Assembly: GCA_003647715.1 (NCBI GenBank)
Contig: QMNJ01000015.1
Coordinates: 1 to 18,416 of the forward strand
DNA from: Candidatus Coatesiibacteriota bacterium
GTDB lineage: Bacteria > RBG-13-66-14 > B26-G2
DNA length: 18,416 bases
Reading direction: 5' to 3'
Both the position numbers and the translations under genes were made by a program. Of this stretch, positions 7,274-14,996 are shown in pieces (position 1 is the first letter of the stretch; each line of letters begins with the position of its first letter). The notes under the pieces are model-generated. The model searched no databases. It saw only the letters and a program-made list of their open reading frames with translations, and was not told the DNA's origin.

Positions 7274-8754
7274 TGTAATACCGCTATCTTCCCGTAGTCG
7301 GGCGGGGTACCCTCAATATCAAGTATATAGAAATAAACACCATTATCTACATATCTCCCCTCATCATCCTTACCATCCCAGCCCACTATGACCACATCTT
7401 CAGGTCCTATATACTCATTATCAAGAAGTGTTCTAACCTCATCTCCGCTGAAATCGTATATCTTAAGAGTTACATATCTACTTGTTCCAAGTGAGAATTG
7501 AATATTGCACCTCTGATAGGCAACCTCCCTTGACGATGGATAGAATGGGTTAGGATAGGCGATTGAGCGGGGTGAGTCGCTGTCACCCGGTTCTATTGTA
7601 TAGTCAAATGCCTCCCAGGTCTTACCACCATCAGTTGACCTTGCAAGACCCTTCTCAGTCCCCACCCAGAGAGCATCCCCATCTGTATCTATGCAATAGA
7701 CAAGCATTGATGGAAGACCGTCAAGAGTAGTAGCCCTCTCCCATGTATTACCAAAATCCCCTGAATACGCAACACCGCCTCCACTTGTGGCAAGATAGAC
7801 CGTGTCACCCATTGATGTAATATCATTTATGTTATTTGAGCCAATACCATCGTTAACATTGAAATTCTCCCATGTCTCGCCACCATCCATTGTCAGGTTC
7901 ACACCCTCACCCACATCATGATACTGGTCGTAGAAATCAATGTATGGTCCAGCCGTCCCTGCCCATACCACATTCTCTGCCATTATATGAACGGTTGGTG
8001 TGAATCTCCCCCTATAGCCATCTCCGTCCAACTGCGAATAGAAATCCCAGGTCTCCCCACCATCTACCGTCTTTGCCAAGCCGTTTTCGCACGCCACCCA
8101 CATCTCTCCACCCTCAATATCTATTTCATAGGTATGATATTCATAACTCTCCTGAAGCCACTGCTTCATATTCTCACTGAACTCTGGTAGTATTTGTGTA
8201 AAACTATAAACATCATCAATGCTCTTAAACAACGCCTTGGTCCAAGTCGCCACCCATATCTCATCTCTATACAGAACAACATCCCAGGCAACCTGATATT
8301 TGCCCTCTACGCCATTCAACCCCTGACTACTACCCAGTTTAGACCAAGTGATACCATAGTCATCTGATATATCTACTCCAGCACCTTCCCACTGTGGATA
8401 GACGCTGTCCTCATCAATTATTCCACAGATTACGACAGGGCTTCTTCCATCAACGCATGTTATTATATCATCCGAGAGACCATCTTCCTTGAAATAGCCC
8501 TTGAAGGTCTTCCCGTTGTCATCAGTTCTACCCAGACCGTTTCCAGTGGCAAACCACACCACATCATCATCTATCACCAGGTCAACAATGCTATCATCTA
8601 GGGTCTCCTTCCACTCGCTCAACACCCCGGATGATACCTCTGATGGCGATGAACTGACAAGATACACAGAACTGGGAAGGGGACCTTCTGCCAGTGAGAA
8701 ACTGATTACTACCCACAATAATGAAAATTTACATACAACAATCCTCATAACCAT
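7270..8754 (-). CDS. Secreted seven-bladed propeller protein with C-terminal sorting-like domain
   Basis: A 494-residue exported protein. Residues 1-22 are a signal peptide. Seven BNR/sortilin-type blade motifs of the form S.D.G.TW follow, at about 77-84, 130-137, 178-185, 229-236, 288-295, 331-338 and 373-380, which suits one closed seven-bladed propeller. The C-terminal domain (about 398-494) starts with YPNPF (400-404) and ends with WDGKDDEGRYVDNGVYFYIL (459-478), a FlgD-Ig / type-IX-secretion-like fold. It is a putative cell-surface or secreted protein with no enzymatic motif. It shares a 4-bp overlap with the PorV/PorQ-family gene downstream. Two in-frame ATGs (8754 and 8748) are possible starts, and neither has a clear ribosome site. 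The ligand is unknown. Confidence 0.85.
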   Translation of the reverse strand: MVMRIVVCKFSLLWVVISFSLAEGPLPSSVYLVSSSPSEVSSGVLSEWKETLDDSIVDLVIDDDVVWFATGNGLGRTDDNGKTFKGYFKEDGLSDDIITCVDGRSPVVICGIIDEDSVYPQWEGAGVDISDDYGITWSKLGSSQGLNGVEGKYQVAWDVVLYRDEIWVATWTKALFKSIDDVYSFTQILPEFSENMKQWLQESYEYHTYEIDIEGGEMWVACENGLAKTVDGGETWDFYSQLDGDGYRGRFTPTVHIMAENVVWAGTAGPYIDFYDQYHDVGEGVNLTMDGGETWENFNVNDGIGSNNINDITSMGDTVYLATSGGGVAYSGDFGNTWERATTLDGLPSMLVYCIDTDGDALWVGTEKGLARSTDGGKTWEAFDYTIEPGDSDSPRSIAYPNPFYPSSREVAYQRCNIQFSLGTSRYVTLKIYDFSGDEVRTLLDNEYIGPEDVVIVGWDGKDDEGRYVDNGVYFYILDIEGTPPDYGKIAVLQ

Positions 8755-8779
8755 TTAGAAATAGTATCACACCATTTTT

Positions 8780-9256
8780 TCATTTCAATATCTTTATATC
8801 ATTCCCACCCAATCTTTCCCTCCTTACCCTCCTGGCGCCATAATATACAAGAAACCAGGTAATAGTAGAAAGCAGGATTGAAACTATAATATTGCCGGTG
8901 AGGTAAACCAGAGCACCCTCTTTAATCACTGCCATTATCCCCTTTTCATGCCAGAGGTGGGTATAGTATTTCACATCACCCCCCCATATCAGCACCCCTA
9001 TAGTGAAGCTGATAGACCAGAAAAGCGGGGATGTAATGGGGTTCATAATTGCGGAGCCAATTATTGCACTAGCCCTGTTATACTTGAATACCCAGCCCAG
9101 TGCCACGGCTAATACAGCACCAAGCCCAAAAGTCGGGAATATACCAATGAAAACACCAACGGAGGCACCAGTGGCAATCTTACTTGGCTCCGCATCCTGC
9201 GTTATTATATTTCTGTATATCCCCTTTAACCAGTTTAAACCCTTCATTCCCAACAA
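8780..9256 (-). CDS. DUF2062 inner-membrane protein
   Basis: A 158-residue protein of the DUF2062 family, recognised from PSKIATGASVGVFIGIFPTFG (about 24-44), where the repeated small and glycine residues and FPTFG are characteristic, and from SAIMNPITSPLFW (about 68-80). Three hydrophobic segments are evident (about 29-54, 74-90 and 112-138), followed by a basic tail. The family has no settled function; members often sit beside envelope glycan or lipid genes. The start is ambiguous: TTG at 9256 or 9253, or ATG at 9247 three codons in. None has a strong ribosome site. It lies 14 bp after the ATPase gene and 25 bp before the propeller gene, so it is part of the operon. Confidence 0.85.
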   Translation of the reverse strand: MLGMKGLNWLKGIYRNIITQDAEPSKIATGASVGVFIGIFPTFGLGAVLAVALGWVFKYNRASAIIGSAIMNPITSPLFWSISFTIGVLIWGGDVKYYTHLWHEKGIMAVIKEGALVYLTGNIIVSILLSTITWFLVYYGARRVRRERLGGNDIKILK

Positions 9257-9270
9257 ACTGCTTTGAAACC

Positions 9271-11949
9271 CTATTTCTTAAGAAAATCCTTGATAGTTCT
9301 TACTAACTGAACACCTACCAGCGGAATTATTGAAAGCAGAAGGACAAGTATAAACTCATCTGCGGGAAGAGCAATAACACCGAATATATCCGCCATGGGC
9401 TTAATATATATAATCATAAAATGAAGTATTACACTGCCTGCAAAGGCGATTATAAGGTATCTATTCTCAAAGGGGTTCATCTTCCACAATGGAAGTTTTA
9501 GTGACCGGCAGTTTATAGAATGAAAGAGTTGAGCAAGGACAAGAACTGTAAAAGCACATGTCCTTGCATAGATAATATCCTCTCCCCTGTTCAGGATTAT
9601 GACAAATGCCAATAGCGCAGCGATACCAATAGTAAAGCCCTCCAGTAGCAGGTTAAGTGGTTCCCTACCCGATAGAAATCCCTTGAGTGGTGACACCGGC
9701 TTTCTGGTAAGGAGGTCCGGCTCAGGCGGGTCAACACCGAGAGCGAGAGCAGGTAATCCATCGGTGATGAGATTCACCCAGAGTATCTGCACTGGAATTA
9801 ACGGGAGCGGTAACCCAACCATAGTTCCCACAAACATCACGAACACCTCACCGATATTACAGGAGAGTAGGAAGTGGATAAACTTTGCTATGTTGTCATA
9901 TATCCTTCTACCTTCTTCTATTGCCGATTCTATAGTAGCGAAGTTATCATCAAGAAGTATCATATCAGACGCCTCTTTGGTAACATCTGTGCCTTTAATC
10001 CCCATTGCAATACCTATATCCGCTTCTGTAATAGCAGGGGCATCATTTACACCATCCCCCGTAACCGCTACAATCTCTTCTCTTCTCCTAAATGCTTTCA
10101 CAACTCTCAATTTGTGTGCTGGATTAACCCTTGCAAACACTTTAATTCTATCTAACTCTTCATCCAGTTCTTCATCGCTCATCCTATCCAACTCTACACC
10201 TGATAGGGTTCTATCACCCTCATCGCATATTTTCAGTTCCCTTGCAATCGCTTCGGCAGTGACGGCATAATCCCCAGTTATCATCACTGACTTTATTCCC
10301 GCCTTTTTACATTTTTCTATCGCTTCATAGGTTTCTGGTCGGGGAGGGTCATAAAAGGTGATAAGACCCACAAAGGTCAGGTCTCTCTCATGGTCAATAT
10401 CCTCTACTGTGAACTCATCCACACACTTATATGCACACGCAAGCACCCGATATGCCTTTGTTGCAAGTTCATAGTTCATCTTCAATATCTTCTCCCTCAG
10501 CTCATCACTCATAGGGACCTCAGAATCACCTATTAACACCCTGGCACACCTATCAACTATCTTCTCCGGAGCCCCCTTTGTAAATATATCCACTCTACCA
10601 TCCGCCTTGAAAGCAGTAGTCATCATCTTTCGCTCTGAGGAGAAGGGATACTCTTTTAAGAGAATAACCTTACCGTGGTGTCCCTCAAATGCGTCTAACC
10701 TATGAGCGGTCTCAATCAGCGCCACTTCCATAGGGTCGCCAAGACCTACACCATCTCTCTGCAGGTCTCTCATCAACTTACCAGACGAATATGCCCTTAT
10801 ATAGACATTATTGGCTACCGAACCAATCCTCAACGCAAGTTTTGCTTCTTCGCCCACTGTCTCTTTCTTATCAACATAAGAGACGCCACTCATCGTTACT
10901 ATCTCTACAACCTCCATCTTATTCTGCGTAAGCGTTCCGGTCTTATCCGTGCAAATCACCGTTGTTGAACCGAGCGTCTCTACCGATGGAAGTTTTCTCA
11001 CCAAAGCATTCCTCTTTACCATCCTCTGAACTCCAAGAGAGAGTGCAATGGTAACAACCGCAGGCAGTCCCTCTGGTATTGCAGCAACAGCAAGAGAAAC
11101 AGCAGTGAGAAATATTAGGGCAGGAGATATACCTCTAATCAACCCCATCACAAATATAATTGCACACAGTAGCAATATTCCAACCACCAACTTCTTTCCC
11201 AATTTGCTGAGGCGCTTTTGTAATGGTGTTGGTTCTCTCTCTGCCTCCTTGACCAGCAGGGCAATCTTACCCAGTTCTGTATTCAGGCCGGTTGCCACAA
11301 CCACCGCTCTACCATGCCCGAACTCAACTACGGTTCCCTGATAGACCATGTTGTCTCTATCACCCACAGGTATCTCCTCATCTTTTAGTGTCTTACTGCT
11401 CTTCTCAACCGAGACCGACTCGCCGGTAAGCGCCGCCTCCTGGGTCTTGAGATTCGATTCCCATATCACTCGGCTATCTGTGGGTATTGCAGAGCCCTCA
11501 TCAAGGAATATAATGTCTCCCGGAACCAGTTCATTTGCCTCTATCTCTTTAGAAACTCCATCCCTCAACACCTCTGCTTTAGGGGTAGCCAGCATCTTCA
11601 ACGCCTCAAGCGCCTTCTCCGCCCTGTATTCCTGCACAAAACCAAGAATGGCATTGAGTATTACTATCACCAGTATAGCGATAGCATCCACGAACTCGCC
11701 GAGAAACATAGATACCCCGAGCGCACCTATCAGAATCAAAACCATAAAATCAGTGAATTGGGATAGAAATATCTTGATAGGTGAAATGGTCTTCTTTATT
11801 CCAATGAGGTTAGGTCCAAAGACCTCCAGTCGCTTTCGTGCCTCCTCGTCCGAAAGACCCTTTTTCTTATCGGTTTTGAGTATACTTATGACATCCTCTA
11901 CACTCAGAGTATGCCATATCTTATTACTGATGGTTTCAATGTCTATCAT
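9271..11949 (-). CDS. Calcium-type P-type ATPase (P2 family)
   Basis: An 892-residue cation pump that couples ATP hydrolysis to ion export across the inner membrane. An N-terminal cation-ATPase domain (LSVEDV...GLSDEEA..RL..FGPN, 15-47) is followed by M1-M2, the actuator loop TGES (175-178), the phosphorylation site DKTGTLT (D335-T341), the nucleotide-binding KGAPE (458-462), MITGD (556-560) and the hinge TGDGVNDAP (630-638), then M5-M10. Residues that bind Ca2+ in SERCA are present: E293 in AAIPEGLP, N698 and E701 in CNIGEV, and N726/T729/D730 in NLITDG. The SERCA M8 glutamate position appears to be Gln807 (VLAQLFHSIN), which resembles plasma-membrane Ca2+ pumps. Calcium is therefore the likely substrate, by family. 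It lies 19 bp after the peptidase gene. Confidence 0.93.
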   Translation of the reverse strand: MIDIETISNKIWHTLSVEDVISILKTDKKKGLSDEEARKRLEVFGPNLIGIKKTISPIKIFLSQFTDFMVLILIGALGVSMFLGEFVDAIAILVIVILNAILGFVQEYRAEKALEALKMLATPKAEVLRDGVSKEIEANELVPGDIIFLDEGSAIPTDSRVIWESNLKTQEAALTGESVSVEKSSKTLKDEEIPVGDRDNMVYQGTVVEFGHGRAVVVATGLNTELGKIALLVKEAEREPTPLQKRLSKLGKKLVVGILLLCAIIFVMGLIRGISPALIFLTAVSLAVAAIPEGLPAVVTIALSLGVQRMVKRNALVRKLPSVETLGSTTVICTDKTGTLTQNKMEVVEIVTMSGVSYVDKKETVGEEAKLALRIGSVANNVYIRAYSSGKLMRDLQRDGVGLGDPMEVALIETAHRLDAFEGHHGKVILLKEYPFSSERKMMTTAFKADGRVDIFTKGAPEKIVDRCARVLIGDSEVPMSDELREKILKMNYELATKAYRVLACAYKCVDEFTVEDIDHERDLTFVGLITFYDPPRPETYEAIEKCKKAGIKSVMITGDYAVTAEAIARELKICDEGDRTLSGVELDRMSDEELDEELDRIKVFARVNPAHKLRVVKAFRRREEIVAVTGDGVNDAPAITEADIGIAMGIKGTDVTKEASDMILLDDNFATIESAIEEGRRIYDNIAKFIHFLLSCNIGEVFVMFVGTMVGLPLPLIPVQILWVNLITDGLPALALGVDPPEPDLLTRKPVSPLKGFLSGREPLNLLLEGFTIGIAALLAFVIILNRGEDIIYARTCAFTVLVLAQLFHSINCRSLKLPLWKMNPFENRYLIIAFAGSVILHFMIIYIKPMADIFGVIALPADEFILVLLLSIIPLVGVQLVRTIKDFLKK

Positions 11950-11968
11950 AGATTTGATTCCAGATTGA

Positions 11969-14392
11969 TTATCTTATTATCGCCACCTTTCCCTTGGAGA
12001 GCACATTCTCTCCAGACCTGACGATATATAAATAAACACCGCTTGAACAATCATCACCCATATCTGTCCTGCCATCCCATATAGCCCTTGCGGTATCACC
12101 CACCTCTATTGTTGTTATATAGTCCCCCGTTATTGCATATACATCAACTACGCAACCTGATGGGATATTCTCAAACACAATATATCTATGTGAGGGGTTG
12201 GATGGTTTGAAGGGATTTGGATAAACATAGAGCTCTGAAGCGGTAGCGGGTATATCTCTTCCAACAAATGCTGACTCGGCGAGGGTGGCAACGGCAACTT
12301 TTGTGCAATAGTGTGCTAACCGTGTATCAAGCTTATCATATGTATCTGTGGAGCGGTTAGCGTGCGGGTTAGAAACCGGGTAATCATCTATTCCGAGAAT
12401 GGCAGGGATACCCACATTCCAGAAACTTGAATGGTCACTATATATCATATCTGGGTCATGATTGAGTGAGACCGGCAGGTCGCTATAATAGACCTGACCG
12501 CACATATCCAACAGTTCCGCCAGCTCCTCCGAATTATCATTATAGAAGACATCAAGGTCTTCGGGCTCAACATCCACAAAGGCGACCATATCGTAGTTTA
12601 TCACCCCCAGGCATTCCTCATCTGGAGGCATATTGAATATGGCATATCTGGCAGAACCCAACAGCCCCAGCTCCTCACCCGAGAGAAGTAAGAACTTTAT
12701 GGTCCTCTTCGGTGTTGTCTCAGCAAGGACTCGTGCGCATTCCACCACCGATGCCACTCCACTGGCATTGTCATCTGCCCCCGGAGCATACTCATAGGGA
12801 ATCTCCGATGTTGAATCGTAATGAGCACTCATCATGATATATGGGCTCCTGCCAAGCTCACCCTCAATTATGCCTATAATGTTCTCCCAGGAGTGATGGT
12901 CAGTAGGGTCAATATTGTTTCCCTGCCAATAGACAAAATCATCTGTATATAGATAAATACTTCCAAGCGCGCCACCTGTCCATACCTTGTCACCCACAAA
13001 TCCACAGGCGGACTGAAAGCCATAAGGCAGGTCAATGACCTCCCACGATAATCCATTATCCACACTCTTAAGAATAGCACTGAAATCACCAGTGAGAAAA
13101 ACCCTGCCACCAGAGGTAACAATATCCCTCACCGCCATATCAGTGGGAATCTCCACCTCTTTCCAGGTTGATGCACCATCATCACTATAGAATAGTGTGC
13201 CATCCTCACCACCTATCCAGGGTCTATCAAGGTAATCAAAGGTTATGGTATAGTATCTCACCTGAGCAGGCGCTGGTATCTCACTCCATGTTGCACCACC
13301 GTCAACGCTCTTTAGTATTGTAGCATCTGAACCCACTGCAATACCCATCTCCCTGTCCGTTGAGAATGCAACATCCCATAGATATGATGTAGTCCCCGTT
13401 TCACAAGTAAGCCAGGAGTTTCCAAAATCACCAGAGCGAATTATCACACCAGGGCTCCCACATGCACACACAAAACCCGTGCTGTTGCCCCATATTCCCT
13501 CCAGAATGGCATCCACATCCGAACTTCTATCAAGCCAGTTCTGCCCTCCATTATCTGTAAGCAATACCGTGCCATTCCTACCACATATCCACCCCAGAGA
13601 ACTATTAACAAAAAATATCTCGTTAAGGTCTGATGAGACACCCTCAATCTCTATTTCGTCCCAACTGTGTCCCCCATCTTCAGTATGAAGTACTAAACCA
13701 CTGTCTCCCACTGCGAACATTTTGTTTGTAGCAGGGGTGGACATACTGTTTATGCTTACCGCAATATAACTGATGCTGTCAACCATCACACCATAGGAGA
13801 TGAGTTTATTGTAGAGATATTCACCTGCCTGATGGCAGTTTACAGTCCAGTCATATCTGGTGGTGAAGGCGACCAGGTCTTGTATAGTATTTTCAATTTC
13901 ACTCTTATTAACATTATTAACCAGCTCCTGAATGTCATCGTTCTTCTTCATCTGCTTCGGCAGGTTATCTTGAACGCCTGAGTATCCCCACTTTGACAAT
14001 GGATAAGGCACTAAAAGAGTAAAAATTTCAGAGACAGCACTATCAATGAGAATTTCGGTCTTTATAACATTTATGTTTCCCCGTTTATAAACTAATTGAG
14101 ATCTTGCATCACCAACAATTTCATCGGGTTGAACATCAGTTAAATAATAGAACATCTCAGGGTCATACTCAAAGATTTGTTCGCACCCCACCAATAATCT
14201 CTCTATCTTATCGTCGCTTGTCAGAATCCAGTAACTTCCATCAACTCTTGCAAGAACATATGTATCATCTGCCTCTCCCAACTTTAAGATATTCCCATAT
14301 ACATCCTCACTAACAGATACTACTGGATACATGCAATAACAAAAACTGGTTGAAATAACAATAGATGCTATAAGAAGATAATCTCTCATCAT
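11969..14392 (-). CDS. Secreted M28-family metallopeptidase interrupted by a seven-bladed propeller
   Basis: An 807-residue exported protein. It has a signal peptide (1-20), an N-terminal region without a recognised fold (22-150) that may be a propeptide, and the start of an M28 peptidase (about 164-210). A YCF48/BNR-type propeller follows, with seven S.D.G..W motifs at about 236-244, 278-286, 319-327, 361-369, 402-410, 442-450 and 482-489. The M28 catalytic part then resumes (about 500-705) with H524 and D526 in AHYDST, D540 in GADDNASG, E573/E574 in SGEELGLLGS and D601 in NYDM. The last ligand is normally His in a HTxxDT-like motif. Here the sequence is NPHANRSTDT, with Asn679 at that position and His677 two residues earlier. 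A YPNPF...SSGVYLYIV sorting-like domain (720-807) ends the protein. The first two codons are both ATG behind GGAGG; the second has the better spacing. Confidence 0.88.
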   Translation of the reverse strand: MMRDYLLIASIVISTSFCYCMYPVVSVSEDVYGNILKLGEADDTYVLARVDGSYWILTSDDKIERLLVGCEQIFEYDPEMFYYLTDVQPDEIVGDARSQLVYKRGNINVIKTEILIDSAVSEIFTLLVPYPLSKWGYSGVQDNLPKQMKKNDDIQELVNNVNKSEIENTIQDLVAFTTRYDWTVNCHQAGEYLYNKLISYGVMVDSISYIAVSINSMSTPATNKMFAVGDSGLVLHTEDGGHSWDEIEIEGVSSDLNEIFFVNSSLGWICGRNGTVLLTDNGGQNWLDRSSDVDAILEGIWGNSTGFVCACGSPGVIIRSGDFGNSWLTCETGTTSYLWDVAFSTDREMGIAVGSDATILKSVDGGATWSEIPAPAQVRYYTITFDYLDRPWIGGEDGTLFYSDDGASTWKEVEIPTDMAVRDIVTSGGRVFLTGDFSAILKSVDNGLSWEVIDLPYGFQSACGFVGDKVWTGGALGSIYLYTDDFVYWQGNNIDPTDHHSWENIIGIIEGELGRSPYIMMSAHYDSTSEIPYEYAPGADDNASGVASVVECARVLAETTPKRTIKFLLLSGEELGLLGSARYAIFNMPPDEECLGVINYDMVAFVDVEPEDLDVFYNDNSEELAELLDMCGQVYYSDLPVSLNHDPDMIYSDHSSFWNVGIPAILGIDDYPVSNPHANRSTDTYDKLDTRLAHYCTKVAVATLAESAFVGRDIPATASELYVYPNPFKPSNPSHRYIVFENIPSGCVVDVYAITGDYITTIEVGDTARAIWDGRTDMGDDCSSGVYLYIVRSGENVLSKGKVAIIR

Positions 14393-14395
14393 GAT

Positions 14396-14401
14396 ACCTC
14401 C
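14396..14401 (-). promoter_or_regulatory. Ribosome binding site of the M28 peptidase gene
   Basis: GGAGGT on the minus strand lies 3 bases before the first ATG (14392) and 6 before the second (14389). The spacing favours initiation at the second ATG. This is one of the clearest ribosome sites on the minus strand and marks the head of the operon. Confidence 0.7.
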
Positions 14402-14412
14402 GATTTCAAGAT

Positions 14413-14441
14413 ATGATAATAAAAATTAATTTCAATCACAA
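14413..14441 (-). promoter_or_regulatory. Candidate sigma-70 promoter for the minus-strand envelope operon
   Basis: On the minus strand TTGTGA (14436-14441) and TATCAT (14413-14418) are separated by exactly 17 bp. They match the -35 consensus at 4 of 6 positions and the -10 consensus at 5 of 6. Transcription would begin near 14406, giving a leader of roughly 15 bases that holds the GGAGGT ribosome site. Confidence 0.5.
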
Positions 14442-14463
14442 TACATAAAGGGGATATATTATC

Positions 14464-14527
14464 AAATACAAAAATATTGCAATAATAGTTAATCTCTGAT
14501 AATATGAAAGAGATAATATTTGTATTT
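14464..14527. repeat. AT-rich nested inverted repeat in the divergent promoter region
   Basis: Outer arms are 14464-14478 (AAATACAAAAATATT) and 14515-14527 (AATATTTGTATTT); they pair apart from two extra A residues on the left. Inner arms are ATCTCT (14492-14497) and AGAGAT (14509-14514). It lies between the divergent peptidase and Roadblock-like genes, whose whole spacer (14393-14579, 187 bp) has no coding potential that I see. It may bind a regulator, but the composition favours chance repeats. Confidence 0.35.
14477..14505 (+). promoter_or_regulatory. Weak candidate promoter for the plus-strand genes
   Basis: TTGCAA (14477-14482) and TAATAT (14500-14505) are spaced by 17 bp, each matching the consensus at 4 of 6 positions. 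They lie about 75 bp before the start of the Roadblock-like gene and inside the nested inverted repeat. Other AT-rich hexamers nearby could serve equally well. Confidence 0.25.
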
Positions 14528-14569
14528 TCAAATCATAACTTACATAAATACTATAAAGATGTTCTCTGT

Positions 14570-14574
14570 GGAGG
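14570..14574 (+). promoter_or_regulatory. Ribosome binding site fixing the start of the Roadblock-like gene
   Basis: GGAGG lies 5 bases before ATG 14580. This selects that codon over an in-frame ATG at 14520 that would add 20 residues of AT-rich leader sequence. Confidence 0.8.
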
Positions 14575-14579
14575 TATTA

Positions 14580-14978
14580 ATGGAAAGAACCGAAATCAAA
14601 AATTCAAATAAAATGGTAAAGAAATCAGTGCTAGAAAAGATACTGAGAAACATCGTCTCAAACGGTTACGAATACGCGTTTGTGATAGATGGCGAAGGGC
14701 TTATTATCTCCAAAGGGAGTGGGAAGATACCTGATGAACTGGCAGAGGAGGCATCACTCATCGCCAAGATGGCTTTCTTACGACTTTCTGAAATAATAGA
14801 CGGTGAACCAACGGAGGTTACCATTCCCCTCTATGGCAAGGGCAAGATAGTTCTAAGACCTATGGTTCTTGACGATATGCTATTCACCCTGGTAGTTAGG
14901 ATACCACACGGGAAGTTCTACAAGAGGTTTCTATCCAGAATGGAGAAAGATATCCGCTCATTTCTTAAAGGCGCGTAA
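14580..14978 (+). CDS. Roadblock/LC7-like domain protein
   Basis: A 132-residue soluble protein with a single small alpha/beta domain that resembles the Roadblock/LC7 (longin-like) fold. A helix (about 13-28) leads into the strand pair YEYAFVIDGEGLIISKGSG, the typical position for VxDxxGxxI in this family. A long helix with ELAEEASLIAKMAFLRL follows, then strands ending in DDMLFTLVVRI and a C-terminal helix. In bacteria such proteins usually act with small Ras-like GTPases (MglA/MglB type) or as dimeric scaffolds; no GTPase gene is in this window. The start at 14580 is chosen on the GGAGG site. It is first in the plus-strand run and lies 18 bp before the glycosylase gene. The fold assignment rests on pattern only. 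Confidence 0.62.
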   Translation: MERTEIKNSNKMVKKSVLEKILRNIVSNGYEYAFVIDGEGLIISKGSGKIPDELAEEASLIAKMAFLRLSEIIDGEPTEVTIPLYGKGKIVLRPMVLDDMLFTLVVRIPHGKFYKRFLSRMEKDIRSFLKGA

Positions 14979-14996
14979 TCACTTTTTATAATCGGT

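Noticed and set aside
9599..10270. 223-codon open frame on the plus strand inside the P-type ATPase gene
   Set aside because: It has a low-complexity Ser/Ile-rich product, no ribosome site, and lies wholly within an intact pump gene with all family motifs.
11348..11968. 206-codon open frame on the plus strand opposite the start of the ATPase gene
   Set aside because: It has a Ser-rich shadow composition and covers the conserved actuator and M1-M2 coding region on the other strand.
14520..14579. Longer N-terminus for the Roadblock-like protein from ATG 14520
   Set aside because: The extra residues come from AT-rich promoter-like DNA, and the GGAGG at 14570-14574 clearly serves ATG 14580.
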